A DNA stretch of 5,355 bases from an uncultured Eubacteriales bacterium (GCA_934477985.1 CAKSOR010000212.1:1-5355); one strand, 5' to 3'. Shown: positions 1 to 5,355, numbered from the stretch's first letter. Program-made: numbers and translations. Notes: generated by a model from the sequence alone, not told the origin.

Positions 1-348
1 GGCTGGTGACGGCGAAGCTGGAAGAAACAGCTGCGCATGTGGTTGCTCTGTCCATTCTGCTGCTGAATCTGCGAAAGATTCAGTACGCCTTTTTACAATT
101 TCTGGATTGGCTACTCGGCTTTTTGCAACCGTGCGAAAAACTGAGGGTTGTTCAGTAGACATTATATAGGATAGGTTCATTTGATGAGTCGTGAAGCTGG
201 TTCTTCCACTGATGGTGTAGACTTGGTGCCTAATATTTGAAAATCGTCCGTTCTGAAAGTCTAGGACTCCGGAGACCGGAGCGGATTTGGTCTCCATTTT
301 GTGAAAGAAACTCAAGCGTCGCTTGTATAGGTGAAAGAACTGCCCCAT
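1..348 (-). other. Unresolved minus-strand open frame running off the left edge
   Basis: Reading leftward from ATG at 348-346, the frame stays open to position 1 (116 codons), and upstream codons are also open back to a stop near 391-393. The conceptual protein starts MGQFFHLYKRRLSFFHK and continues with METKSAPVSGVLDF; an alternative start is the ATG at 297-295. No good Shine-Dalgarno precedes either ATG. There is no recognisable domain, signal peptide or membrane segment. It is antisense to the plus-strand frame that ends at 158, so at most one of the two is likely a real gene. If real, it would be divergent from the XRE gene. It may instead be a chance antisense frame over an insertion-sequence end. 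Confidence 0.2.
3..158 (+). CDS. C-terminal tail of a truncated gene, possibly a transposase
   Basis: An open frame enters from the left edge and ends at TAG (156-158), giving 51 visible residues that begin LVTAKLEETAAHVV and end EKLRVVQ. The peptide has a hydrophobic helix (AHVVALSILLL), a basic turn (NLRKIQ), then an aromatic amphipathic helix (FLQFLDWLLGFLQ). This style suits the C-terminal helix of a DDE transposase, but no catalytic residue lies in the window and I cannot name an IS family. If it is an insertion sequence, its right end should lie shortly downstream, before the promoter at 383; I could not identify a terminal inverted repeat without the left end. An overlapping minus-strand frame (348 down to 1) is also open, so the coding strand is not certain. 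The function is a guess from texture; that this is some coding 3' end is somewhat likelier. Confidence 0.4.
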   Translation: MVTAKLEETAAHVVALSILLLNLRKIQYAFLQFLDWLLGFLQPCEKLRVVQ

Positions 349-382
349 ATCTACGATTATTCTCAATACAAGCACCGCTTTA
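159..382. other. Intergenic region upstream of the XRE gene
   Basis: No convincing plus-strand gene lies here. Two mutually exclusive small hairpins share bases: CTCCG (267-271) with CGGAG (277-281), and GGAGACC (271-277) with GGTCTCC (289-295), the latter followed by ATTTT. A 13-nt odd palindrome, CAAGCG-T-CGCTTG, occupies 313-325. The region may be the non-coding end of an insertion sequence plus the upstream control region of the XRE gene. Part of it is open on the minus strand. Confidence 0.4.
301..373. repeat. Cluster of short direct and inverted repeats before the XRE promoter
   Basis: GTGAAAGAA occurs as a 9-bp direct repeat at 301-309 and 331-339, exactly 30 bp apart. GCTTGTAT (321-328) and ATACAAGC (366-373) form a perfect 8-bp inverted repeat with a 37-nt spacer. 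The right arm ends 9 bp before the candidate -35 element at 383. Such placement suits regulator binding sites, and the TACAAGC half resembles TGCAAGC in the second intergenic region. The repeats are short enough to arise by chance. Confidence 0.3.
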
Positions 383-411
383 TTGTTTTTTTATTCCATA
401 TGGTTTATAAT
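383..411 (+). promoter_or_regulatory. Sigma-A-type promoter of the XRE gene
   Basis: TTGTTT (383-388) and a perfect TATAAT (406-411) are separated by exactly 17 bp, which predicts transcription starting near 418 and a leader of about 76 nt. The spacer contains the 8-bp palindrome CCATATGG (396-403), a possible operator for autorepression because bound protein would occlude polymerase. The TTG of the -35 element is in frame with the downstream gene and could be mistaken for its start codon. Confidence 0.7.
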
Positions 412-478
412 AACTATACCGGAGAGGAAAATAAATAGCCGCGAAGATCTTATAAAAAAGGGCAGCACAATGGCAAAC

Positions 479-485
479 AAGGAGG
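479..485 (+). promoter_or_regulatory. Shine-Dalgarno that sets the XRE gene start
   Basis: AAGGAGG lies 8 nt before the ATG at 494-496 and is a near-perfect anti-16S match at ideal spacing. It selects this ATG over the in-frame ATG at 470 and the TTG at 383, which falls inside the promoter. Confidence 0.8.
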
Positions 486-493
486 AAAGAAAC

Positions 494-1525
494 ATGTTTG
501 AATTGGTGAAGATCGGCAAAAGGATTGCAGATGCAAGACGTGCGAAGGGCATGACGCAGATGGCGCTTGCAGACGCGCTCGGAATCAGCTATCAGGCGGT
601 CAGCAGCTGGGAAACCGGGCGGACGATGCCCGACATTTCTAAGCTCCCGGAGATTTCCGCGATCCTCGATATCTCTGTAGACGAACTGCTCGGGAAAGAA
701 GCACCAGCGGTACAAGCGGCGCTCACAAACGACACAGAGGTGACGCTCACGTCGGAGGACATTGCCGAAGCCGCGCCGATCCTGCCGGACAACCGGGTAG
801 CGGAAATGGTGGAGACGCAGATGGGGGCGGATGTCATGGAGCTGGACTACGACGCGGTCGAACCGCTGCTCAGTTATCTGGATGAAGATAGCTGTGGGAA
901 GATCTTCCGTAAGCTGTACGAAAAAAGCGATTACGCGAAAATGGCGAAAATGATCGACTATGTCTCCGAGGATGATATCGCTAAGATTGCACGGGACGCG
1001 TATCTGAAAGACGGCATCACAGCGATAAAACCGCTACTTGATTATCTAGACGAGGACGGTATCGACAAAATCGCGTGGGACGCGTACCAGAAAGGCGGCG
1101 TTCCGGAGATCGAGCCGATGCTTGAGTATCTGGTGGACGGGGACGGTATCTCCAAAATCGCGTGGGACGCATACCGGAAAGGCGGTATTCCGGCGATCGT
1201 TCCGATGCTCGAGTACATGATAGACGGAGACGATATCGGCAAGATCGCGTGGGACGCGTACCAGAAAGGCGGCACTTCGGCGATCGTCCCTATGCTTGAT
1301 TATATGGTGGACGGGGACGATATCGGCAAAATCGCGTGGGACGCGTACCGAAAAGGCGGCGTTCCGGCAATCAGCCCGATGCTCGACTATCTGGATGAGG
1401 ACGATATCACCAAGATCGCCGTGGACGCGGCAAAACGGTACGGCATTCCCGCCATCACGCCGCTGCTTGATTATGTGGACGAAGACTTTATCGCAAGAAC
1501 CGTCCGCAAGGCATATGGCATATAA
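494..1525 (+). CDS. XRE-family HTH regulator with a C-terminal tandem-repeat array
   Basis: A 343-residue cytoplasmic protein, probably a DNA-binding transcriptional regulator. Residues 7-68 form a classic XRE/Cro-CI domain: IGKRIADARRAKG, then TQMALADALG (helix 2), SYQAVSSWETG (recognition helix region, 32-42) and a final helix ending in VDELLGK. Residues about 69-118 are a low-complexity, Ala/Glu-rich linker. From about 119 the protein is an acidic helical repeat region: seven units of 28-29 residues (133-331) plus partial caps at each end, with a consensus like DIGKIAWDAYRKGG followed by VPAIVPMLDYLDED. Each unit looks like two short amphipathic helices, hence probably an alpha-solenoid. 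No catalytic motif or membrane segment is visible. The start is set by AAGGAGG at 479. The gene precedes an ABC exporter operon on the same strand and may regulate it; that link is inference. XRE assignment is firm; ligand, targets and repeat function are unknown. Confidence 0.9.
   Translation: MFELVKIGKRIADARRAKGMTQMALADALGISYQAVSSWETGRTMPDISKLPEISAILDISVDELLGKEAPAVQAALTNDTEVTLTSEDIAEAAPILPDNRVAEMVETQMGADVMELDYDAVEPLLSYLDEDSCGKIFRKLYEKSDYAKMAKMIDYVSEDDIAKIARDAYLKDGITAIKPLLDYLDEDGIDKIAWDAYQKGGVPEIEPMLEYLVDGDGISKIAWDAYRKGGIPAIVPMLEYMIDGDDIGKIAWDAYQKGGTSAIVPMLDYMVDGDDIGKIAWDAYRKGGVPAISPMLDYLDEDDITKIAVDAAKRYGIPAITPLLDYVDEDFIARTVRKAYGI
890..1486 (+). repeat. Coding tandem repeats, seven units of 84-87 bp
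   Basis: Units begin at 890, 974, 1058, 1145, 1232, 1319 and 1403, and a partial eighth begins at 1487. Units 3-6 are the closest: the string ATCGCGTGGGACGC recurs exactly at 1070, 1157, 1244 and 1331, a constant 87-bp period. The outer units share the protein pattern (DI.KIA.DA, then P.LDY.DED) but have diverged in DNA. The central units therefore appear to be recent in-frame duplications. Units end in D-rich turns and vary by one residue (DED versus DGD). Copy number could differ between strains by recombination without breaking the frame. Confidence 0.9.
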
Positions 1526-1603
1526 CAAATGACAAGCGGCGGCATCCCGCGAGACGCGCGATTACTTTCGGATACCGCTCTGGATCGAACAACTCCAACA
1601 CCA

Positions 1604-1636
1604 ATTGCAAGTGTGGTTCTTGCAAATGATTGCAAG
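1604..1636. promoter_or_regulatory. Putative operator: three TTGCAA sites in overlapping inverted repeats
   Basis: TTGCAA occurs at 1605-1610, 1620-1625 and 1630-1635. The first and second form TTGCAAG-N7-CTTGCAA (1605-1625). The second and third form CTTGCAA-ATGA-TTGCAAG (1619-1636). ATTGCAAG is also a direct repeat at 1604 and 1629. Three symmetric sites in about 32 bp, in a non-coding gap and overlapping a candidate -35 element, look like a cooperative binding site for a dimeric repressor. The adjacent XRE protein is the obvious candidate, but this is inference. Confidence 0.5.
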
Positions 1637-1659
1637 CGCAGTTTCTACTGATAGATACT
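1630..1659 (+). promoter_or_regulatory. Candidate promoter of the ABC operon
   Basis: TTGCAA (1630-1635) and GATACT (1654-1659) are separated by 18 bp; each hexamer matches the consensus at four of six positions. Transcription would start near 1666, placing the stem-loop at 1683-1729 inside the leader. The -35 hexamer is itself the third TTGCAA of the operator cluster, so factor binding would block polymerase. It is a weak match and other promoters cannot be excluded. Confidence 0.35.
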
Positions 1660-1682
1660 GTTGCGCACAAGCAAGGTGACGC

Positions 1683-1729
1683 CATCCGCATAGCAGACAG
1701 CGATGCAAACCATGTCTGTTATGCGGATG
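1683..1729 (+). other. Long stem-loop in the ABC operon leader
   Basis: The arm at 1683-1699 (CATCCGCATAGCAGACA) pairs with 1713-1729 (TGTCTGTTATGCGGATG), giving 16 Watson-Crick pairs plus one G-U, with no bulge and a 13-nt loop (1700-1712). No T-run follows, so it is not a standard intrinsic terminator. It ends 52 nt before the ATG at 1782. It could be an RNA structure affecting stability or translation, a protein-binding palindrome, or a relic of a mobile-element or recombination site. Confidence 0.6.
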
Positions 1730-1781
1730 CCAGTCTCCATGATACTATGTGACATATGTTTTGTAATAAAGAAAGGCAGCT

Positions 1782-3593
1782 ATGAAACATCTGAAAACAA
1801 TCTTCTGGGTCATAAAAAACGCAATTTCTTTCTCGCCCGTGCTTTTCGCGGGTTACATAGGCGTTCAGCTCATGAAATCAACACTCGGTCTTTTGGTGAC
1901 GATCAGTCTCGGGGATGTTATAAACGCGGTGCAAGACATGTTCACCGCGGAGGGGGATATTTATGCGATCGCGTATGGGCTTCTGAAGTTCGGACTTCTG
2001 AATGTCCTGCTCTGGCTTCTTGTGGAGGTGCGGTGGAGATTCTCAGATGATTATATGCCGGTCCGCGGGGAAGTTGGCGCATCAAAATTCCTGATTGAAG
2101 TTTCGCGTATGGTACCGTTGAGAGACTTTGACAACGCTGACTTCTGTGACAAATTCTACCGTTTTTGTGATGGGATCCGTTCACAACCGGGCATACTGCG
2201 TTCCTATATTGGTGTTTTTATAACTGTCTATTCATTGATTATCTCGCTTGTTTACTTAGTGCGTTTCCACATAATCTTTGTGCCTGTTTTCATCGCGATA
2301 TTCGTATGTGGGATGTTTATCGTAAGAAACGCTGGCGAATATGAGAACGAAGCATGGCGGAAAGCTTCTCCACACAACCGATATGCCGGTTATCTCTCAG
2401 GGATGTTTTTCGGGATATACAATCGTGAGGCGCGTATGATGGGGCTTTGCGACAAACATATTTCTGAATGGGCAAATGAGAGGCGCGCGGCAGATAATGT
2501 TGTTCTGGAAGGTTCCAAAAAAGTGATGCGTGTGTACGCGGTTGAGAATTTTCTTTGTTATACATTCGGTCCGATCTGCCTTCTTGGAATCGCTGCCGTA
2601 TTCGTTATTCGCGGCGCGCTTCCGCTTGGATGTGTATATACGATATGGGGACTTTCAAGAGATTGCTTCAGTGGTGCCGGAGATGTGATTGAAAGTTTTC
2701 TGAATTGTATCTCAATGACGAAGCGTTCTGAGGAGGTCTATGATACATATCAGGAGATACTTTCGCACAAAAAAGCTCCCTGTAAAAGTGCGCTTCTTGC
2801 GGATGAAAACAAGCCGGCAATCGAGATAAAAGATCTCAGCTTTTCCTATTCTGAGGGGAAAAATGTGCTCCACGATATTGATCTCACAATTCAATCGGGA
2901 GAAGTGATCGCGCTCCTCGGGGAGAATGGCTCGGGAAAATCCACGCTTATTAAGCTGATACTTGGAATGTATACGCCGGAGGCAGGTTCTGTCAAAATAT
3001 TCGGAAATGACGCTGACAGAAGTGAGGAATATGTGCGCGGGCAGATAGGCGCGCTGTTTCAGGATTTCTGCAAGTATCCCTTCACGCTCCGGGAAAATGT
3101 AGGATTCGGAAATGTGGAAGAGCTTGAAAATGACGAAAAGATCTTGGAAAGTCTCAAGTCGGCACAGGCAGAAAGTATTCTTGAGGACTGCGGCTCACTC
3201 GACCGTATACTTGGCAGAACGATTGAGTCTGAAGGAACGGAGCTTTCAGGCGGACAGTGGCAGCGGCTCGCAATGGCAAGAGCGTTTTTTGCAAACCGGA
3301 AAATAATGATTTTCGATGAGCCGGCCGCGAAACTGGATCCATTGGCGGAGGAAAAACAATTTGCTGAGGTGATAGAAAACACACGCAAGTGCGGCGGGAC
3401 CGTTATACTTGTCTCGCATCGTGTAGGATTTGCCAGAAAAGCGGACAGGATAGTCTTTTTGAAGAATGGGAATATATCCGAATCCGGAACACACGAGGAG
3501 CTTATGAAAAAGGATAGCGATTACCGCGTGATGTTTGAGGCACAACGTGAGTTGTACGCCGCTAATACAGTTTTGGAGGTGGAAAAGCAATGA
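1782..3593 (+). CDS. ABC exporter half-transporter (permease-ATPase fusion), first subunit
   Basis: A 603-residue inner-membrane protein with an N-terminal transmembrane domain fused to a C-terminal nucleotide-binding domain, the normal length for a half-size type IV exporter without a C39 peptidase. Hydrophobic segments lie near 18-45, 62-82, 140-182 (two spans) and 258-290 (two spans). The NBD (about 347-590) has Walker A GENGSGKST (380-388, Lys386), Q-loop Gln427 in LFQDF, signature LSGGQ (488-492) followed by W, Walker B IMIFDE (508-513, Glu513) and switch His546. All catalytic residues are present. The D-loop is AKLD, with Lys517 where Ala is usual. The FQDF and LSGGQW patterns resemble NisT/SpaT-type lanthipeptide exporters, so peptide export is plausible, though drug export cannot be excluded. 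The next gene overlaps it by 4 nt, implying translational coupling and a heterodimer. ATG 1782 follows AAAGG. Confidence 0.92.
   Translation: MKHLKTIFWVIKNAISFSPVLFAGYIGVQLMKSTLGLLVTISLGDVINAVQDMFTAEGDIYAIAYGLLKFGLLNVLLWLLVEVRWRFSDDYMPVRGEVGASKFLIEVSRMVPLRDFDNADFCDKFYRFCDGIRSQPGILRSYIGVFITVYSLIISLVYLVRFHIIFVPVFIAIFVCGMFIVRNAGEYENEAWRKASPHNRYAGYLSGMFFGIYNREARMMGLCDKHISEWANERRAADNVVLEGSKKVMRVYAVENFLCYTFGPICLLGIAAVFVIRGALPLGCVYTIWGLSRDCFSGAGDVIESFLNCISMTKRSEEVYDTYQEILSHKKAPCKSALLADENKPAIEIKDLSFSYSEGKNVLHDIDLTIQSGEVIALLGENGSGKSTLIKLILGMYTPEAGSVKIFGNDADRSEEYVRGQIGALFQDFCKYPFTLRENVGFGNVEELENDEKILESLKSAQAESILEDCGSLDRILGRTIESEGTELSGGQWQRLAMARAFFANRKIMIFDEPAAKLDPLAEEKQFAEVIENTRKCGGTVILVSHRVGFARKADRIVFLKNGNISESGTHEELMKKDSDYRVMFEAQRELYAANTVLEVEKQ
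3575..3580 (+). promoter_or_regulatory. Shine-Dalgarno of the second ABC gene, inside the first
   Basis: GGAGGT lies 9 nt before ATG 3590-3592, within the last codons of the preceding gene. The ATG overlaps the preceding TGA (3591-3593) as ATGA. A strong site here supports this start and coupled translation of the pair. Confidence 0.75.
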
Positions 3594-5355
3594 GAGCGAT
3601 CTTTTGTGTGCTGAAGGACGCGTGGTCGATGGCGAAGGACGAAAAGAAACTCCGCCGTGCCGCGATTGTTCTCTGGATATTCTGCTTGCTGGATTATATC
3701 GTTCGTATGCTGCAGCCGTTACTGCAGTCGTCACTATTAAACGGCATTGATAAGATCCTTTCGGGAGAAGACGGGTTTCGTATGATGCTCTTAGCGGGCG
3801 CTGGTATGCTGGCAAGTGGTGTCTATCTTAATTTTTCTTCTATGAAGCAGCGTCCGATCTATTTAGAAGCTTCCAGTGAACTGAAAATAAAAATATGGCA
3901 GAGGATCTACACGAAGCTCTGCCGTGTGTACTACAGCACATTCGATTCTCCCGCACTCTATGAAAAGATAGAGCTCGTTTCGGGAAACTACCCGGATTTC
4001 TGTGTCAATCTGCTCTTCGGACGCATGCTCAGCGCCCTTGTGGGTACAGTGATCTCGTTCGTCTTCACATCGATCGTGCTCTGCCGCGTCCATCCATGGA
4101 TCGCCGTGATCATGATCGCCGGAAATCTGTTTGGAATATTCAAAACATGGCTCGAAGCGCGGCTCAATTATTATGACATTGTTGGAAACATGAAGGATCG
4201 CCGCTACGCGGACACCTACCGCTCGGTTCTCTTCGACAGGAACACGATCAAGGAAGTGCGGCTTTTCGGGCTTACGGAATATCTGCGTGAAAAATGGCTT
4301 TACTATACCAGAAAGGTGAATCGTAAGACAGCCGGGAAGCAGGGACTGTTCCTTCTGCTGGACTTTGCGACATACGCTGTTTCCAACGCTTTTATGGTCG
4401 CTGCGCTCATTCTGACATCGAAGATGATCCTTGATGGCAGCGTCGGGATCGGTACTTTCCTTCTCGTTTACAGCTCGTCCGGTTCCCTTATCGACACGTC
4501 CGGCAATCTGTTTTCTTCGTTCCGGGATCTGAAGCTCGCGGAGAAGTACTACGAAGCACACGAGGAATTGATGGCTCTTCCCGAAATGGAACCGCTTCCG
4601 TATCCAGCGGCGGCTTTGGATGAACCGCTCAATATTCGTCTTGACCACGTCAGCTTCCGGTATGAGGGAAGCGAGAGAAACGCCGTCGACGATCTGTGTC
4701 TGGAGATAAAGCAGGGGGAGAAGCTTGCGATCGTCGGTGAGAACGGCAGCGGAAAATCGACGCTCATGTCGCTGATCATCCGGCTGTACGCGCCGGAGCA
4801 TGGGGAGATATATGTAAACGGTCGACCGCAGCAGGAGGAGATCGGCAGACTGCGCCGCGAGGTCTCGATGGTCTTTCAGGATTTTGGACGGTATGAAACA
4901 ACTTTCCGGAATAATATCGCAATGGGCGATATTTACGGGTCATACAGCAGTGACGAACTCATGGAATGCGCGGACAGAGTCGGTATCGGCACACGTATAA
5001 GAGCGGAGGCGCTGGGACTTGACACACCGATCGGGAGATTCGATGAGAATGGGATCGAACTTTCAGGTGGAGAGTGGCAGAAGCTCTCGATGGCCAGAGC
5101 ACTCATACGCCGCGGAACGAAGATGCTCATCATGGATGAGCCAAACGCCGCGCTGGATCCCATCTCGGAGCGTGAGATTTACCGCCAGGTGTTCGACTCC
5201 ATGGCCGATAACGAGAGTCTGCTGCTCATCACGCATCGGCTGGGAGCGGTGAAATATGTAGATCGGATTGTCGTGATGGAGCGGGGACATGTCATTGAGG
5301 AAGGAACCCATGAGGAACTGATGAAAAAGCACGGAACATACGCGAAAATGTACGC
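3590..5355 (+). CDS. ABC exporter half-transporter, second subunit (3' end outside the window)
   Basis: The frame is open from ATG 3590 to the window edge, giving 588 codons; the visible C-terminus (GTHEELMKKHGTYAKMY) is typical of the end of this family, so little is probably missing. Hydrophobic segments lie near 24-48, 63-82, 140-166, 169-186, 252-278 and 284-300, about six spans, followed by an NBD from about 347. Motifs: Walker A GENGSGKST (383-391, Lys389), Q-loop Gln430 in VFQDF, signature LSGGE (491-495) followed by W, Walker B MLIMDE (512-517, Glu517), D-loop AALDP (520-524) and switch His549. The segment KEVRLFG (221-227) fits the second intracellular coupling loop common in these exporters. 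Glu replaces the usual Gln at the end of the signature. It has the same architecture as the upstream subunit but is clearly diverged from it, which suggests a heterodimeric exporter rather than a recent duplicate. The substrate is unknown; a peptide is plausible. Confidence 0.92.
   Translation, partial: MRAIFCVLKDAWSMAKDEKKLRRAAIVLWIFCLLDYIVRMLQPLLQSSLLNGIDKILSGEDGFRMMLLAGAGMLASGVYLNFSSMKQRPIYLEASSELKIKIWQRIYTKLCRVYYSTFDSPALYEKIELVSGNYPDFCVNLLFGRMLSALVGTVISFVFTSIVLCRVHPWIAVIMIAGNLFGIFKTWLEARLNYYDIVGNMKDRRYADTYRSVLFDRNTIKEVRLFGLTEYLREKWLYYTRKVNRKTAGKQGLFLLLDFATYAVSNAFMVAALILTSKMILDGSVGIGTFLLVYSSSGSLIDTSGNLFSSFRDLKLAEKYYEAHEELMALPEMEPLPYPAAALDEPLNIRLDHVSFRYEGSERNAVDDLCLEIKQGEKLAIVGENGSGKSTLMSLIIRLYAPEHGEIYVNGRPQQEEIGRLRREVSMVFQDFGRYETTFRNNIAMGDIYGSYSSDELMECADRVGIGTRIRAEALGLDTPIGRFDENGIELSGGEWQKLSMARALIRRGTKMLIMDEPNAALDPISEREIYRQVFDSMADNESLLLITHRLGAVKYVDRIVVMERGHVIEEGTHEELMKKHGTYAKMY

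Larger units (their letters stand above)
1526..1781 (+). promoter_or_regulatory. Regulatory intergenic region before the ABC operon
   Basis: The 256-bp gap between the XRE stop and the first ABC gene contains the TTGCAA cluster, a candidate promoter and a stem-loop, each listed separately. Only weak GC hairpins without a T-run follow the XRE gene (GCGG/CCGC at 1539-1550 and CGCG/CGCG at 1548-1558). No convincing terminator separates the genes, and read-through from the XRE promoter is possible. A small odd palindrome, TATGT-G-ACATA (1746-1756), lies near the operon start. The ABC start has a modest Shine-Dalgarno, AAAGG (1772-1776), 5 nt before the ATG. Confidence 0.55.

Noticed and set aside
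184..240. 18-codon plus-strand frame (MSREAGSSTDGVDLVPNI) as a small peptide gene.
   Set aside because: Too short to distinguish from chance, and the upstream purine stretch is only a weak ribosome site.
890..1486. CRISPR-like array, because of regular spacing.
   Set aside because: Units are contiguous, in frame and encode a helical protein pattern; there are no unique spacers between constant repeats.
1042..1528. Minus-strand frames with repetitive sequence over the XRE gene.
   Set aside because: Their repetition is simply the antisense image of the 87-bp coding repeats.
1529..1651. Plus-strand 40-codon frame in the gap (starts MTSGGIPRDAR, ends NDCKRSFY), considered as a peptide cargo of the exporter.
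   Set aside because: No Shine-Dalgarno, no leader-like or hydrophobic N-terminus, a single Cys, and it runs through the TTGCAA cluster, so it looks like a chance frame.
1683..1735. Intrinsic terminator at the 17-bp stem-loop.
   Set aside because: The sequence after the stem is CCAGTCTCC with no T-run, and the hairpin is long with a 13-nt loop.
1703..2050. Plus-strand 115-codon frame starting in the stem-loop.
   Set aside because: Overlaps the well-supported first ABC gene in another frame, with no ribosome binding site and no domain; it is a shadow frame.
3863..4801. Long 312-codon minus-strand frame antisense to the second ABC gene.
   Set aside because: The plus strand carries a complete exporter architecture with all NBD motifs; the antisense translation is rich in H/R/E with no domain, as expected for a shadow.

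Overview
The window looks like chromosomal or mobile-island DNA from a gut-type anaerobic Firmicute, probably a Clostridia member of the Lachnospiraceae/Oscillospiraceae kind. This is inferred from gene style only: strong AAGGAGG/GGAGGT ribosome binding sites, intermediate GC, an XRE regulator with helical repeats, and paired half-size ABC exporters. No marker gene fixes the taxon.

Layout. Positions 1-158 hold the 3' end of a truncated plus-strand frame that resembles a transposase tail. A long minus-strand frame overlaps the same DNA, so this edge is unresolved. Positions 159-382 have no convincing plus-strand gene but carry small hairpins, a 9-bp direct repeat and an 8-bp inverted repeat. 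A good sigma-A-type promoter (383-411) and a strong Shine-Dalgarno lead into an XRE-family helix-turn-helix protein (494-1525). Its C-terminal 60% is an array of seven 28-29-residue acidic repeats, four of them nearly identical at DNA level with an 87-bp period. The 256-bp gap at 1526-1781 is dense in symmetry: a cluster of three TTGCAA sites arranged as overlapping inverted repeats, a candidate promoter overlapping the last of them, and a 17-bp stem-loop in the presumed leader. Two translationally coupled ABC exporter half-transporters follow: 1782-3593 (603 aa, complete) and 3590-5355 (at least 588 aa, running off the window). They overlap by ATGA.

Working model (inference). The two half-transporters probably form a heterodimeric exporter. 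Their NBD motifs (FQDF after the Q-loop glutamine and LSGG[Q/E]W) resemble those of class I lanthipeptide-type exporters such as NisT/SpaT. Peptide export is therefore plausible, but no precursor peptide or maturation enzyme is visible here. The XRE protein is the natural candidate for controlling the operon, acting at the TTGCAA cluster and perhaps at related half-sites upstream of its own promoter. The helical repeat array would then be its sensing or protein-interaction module.
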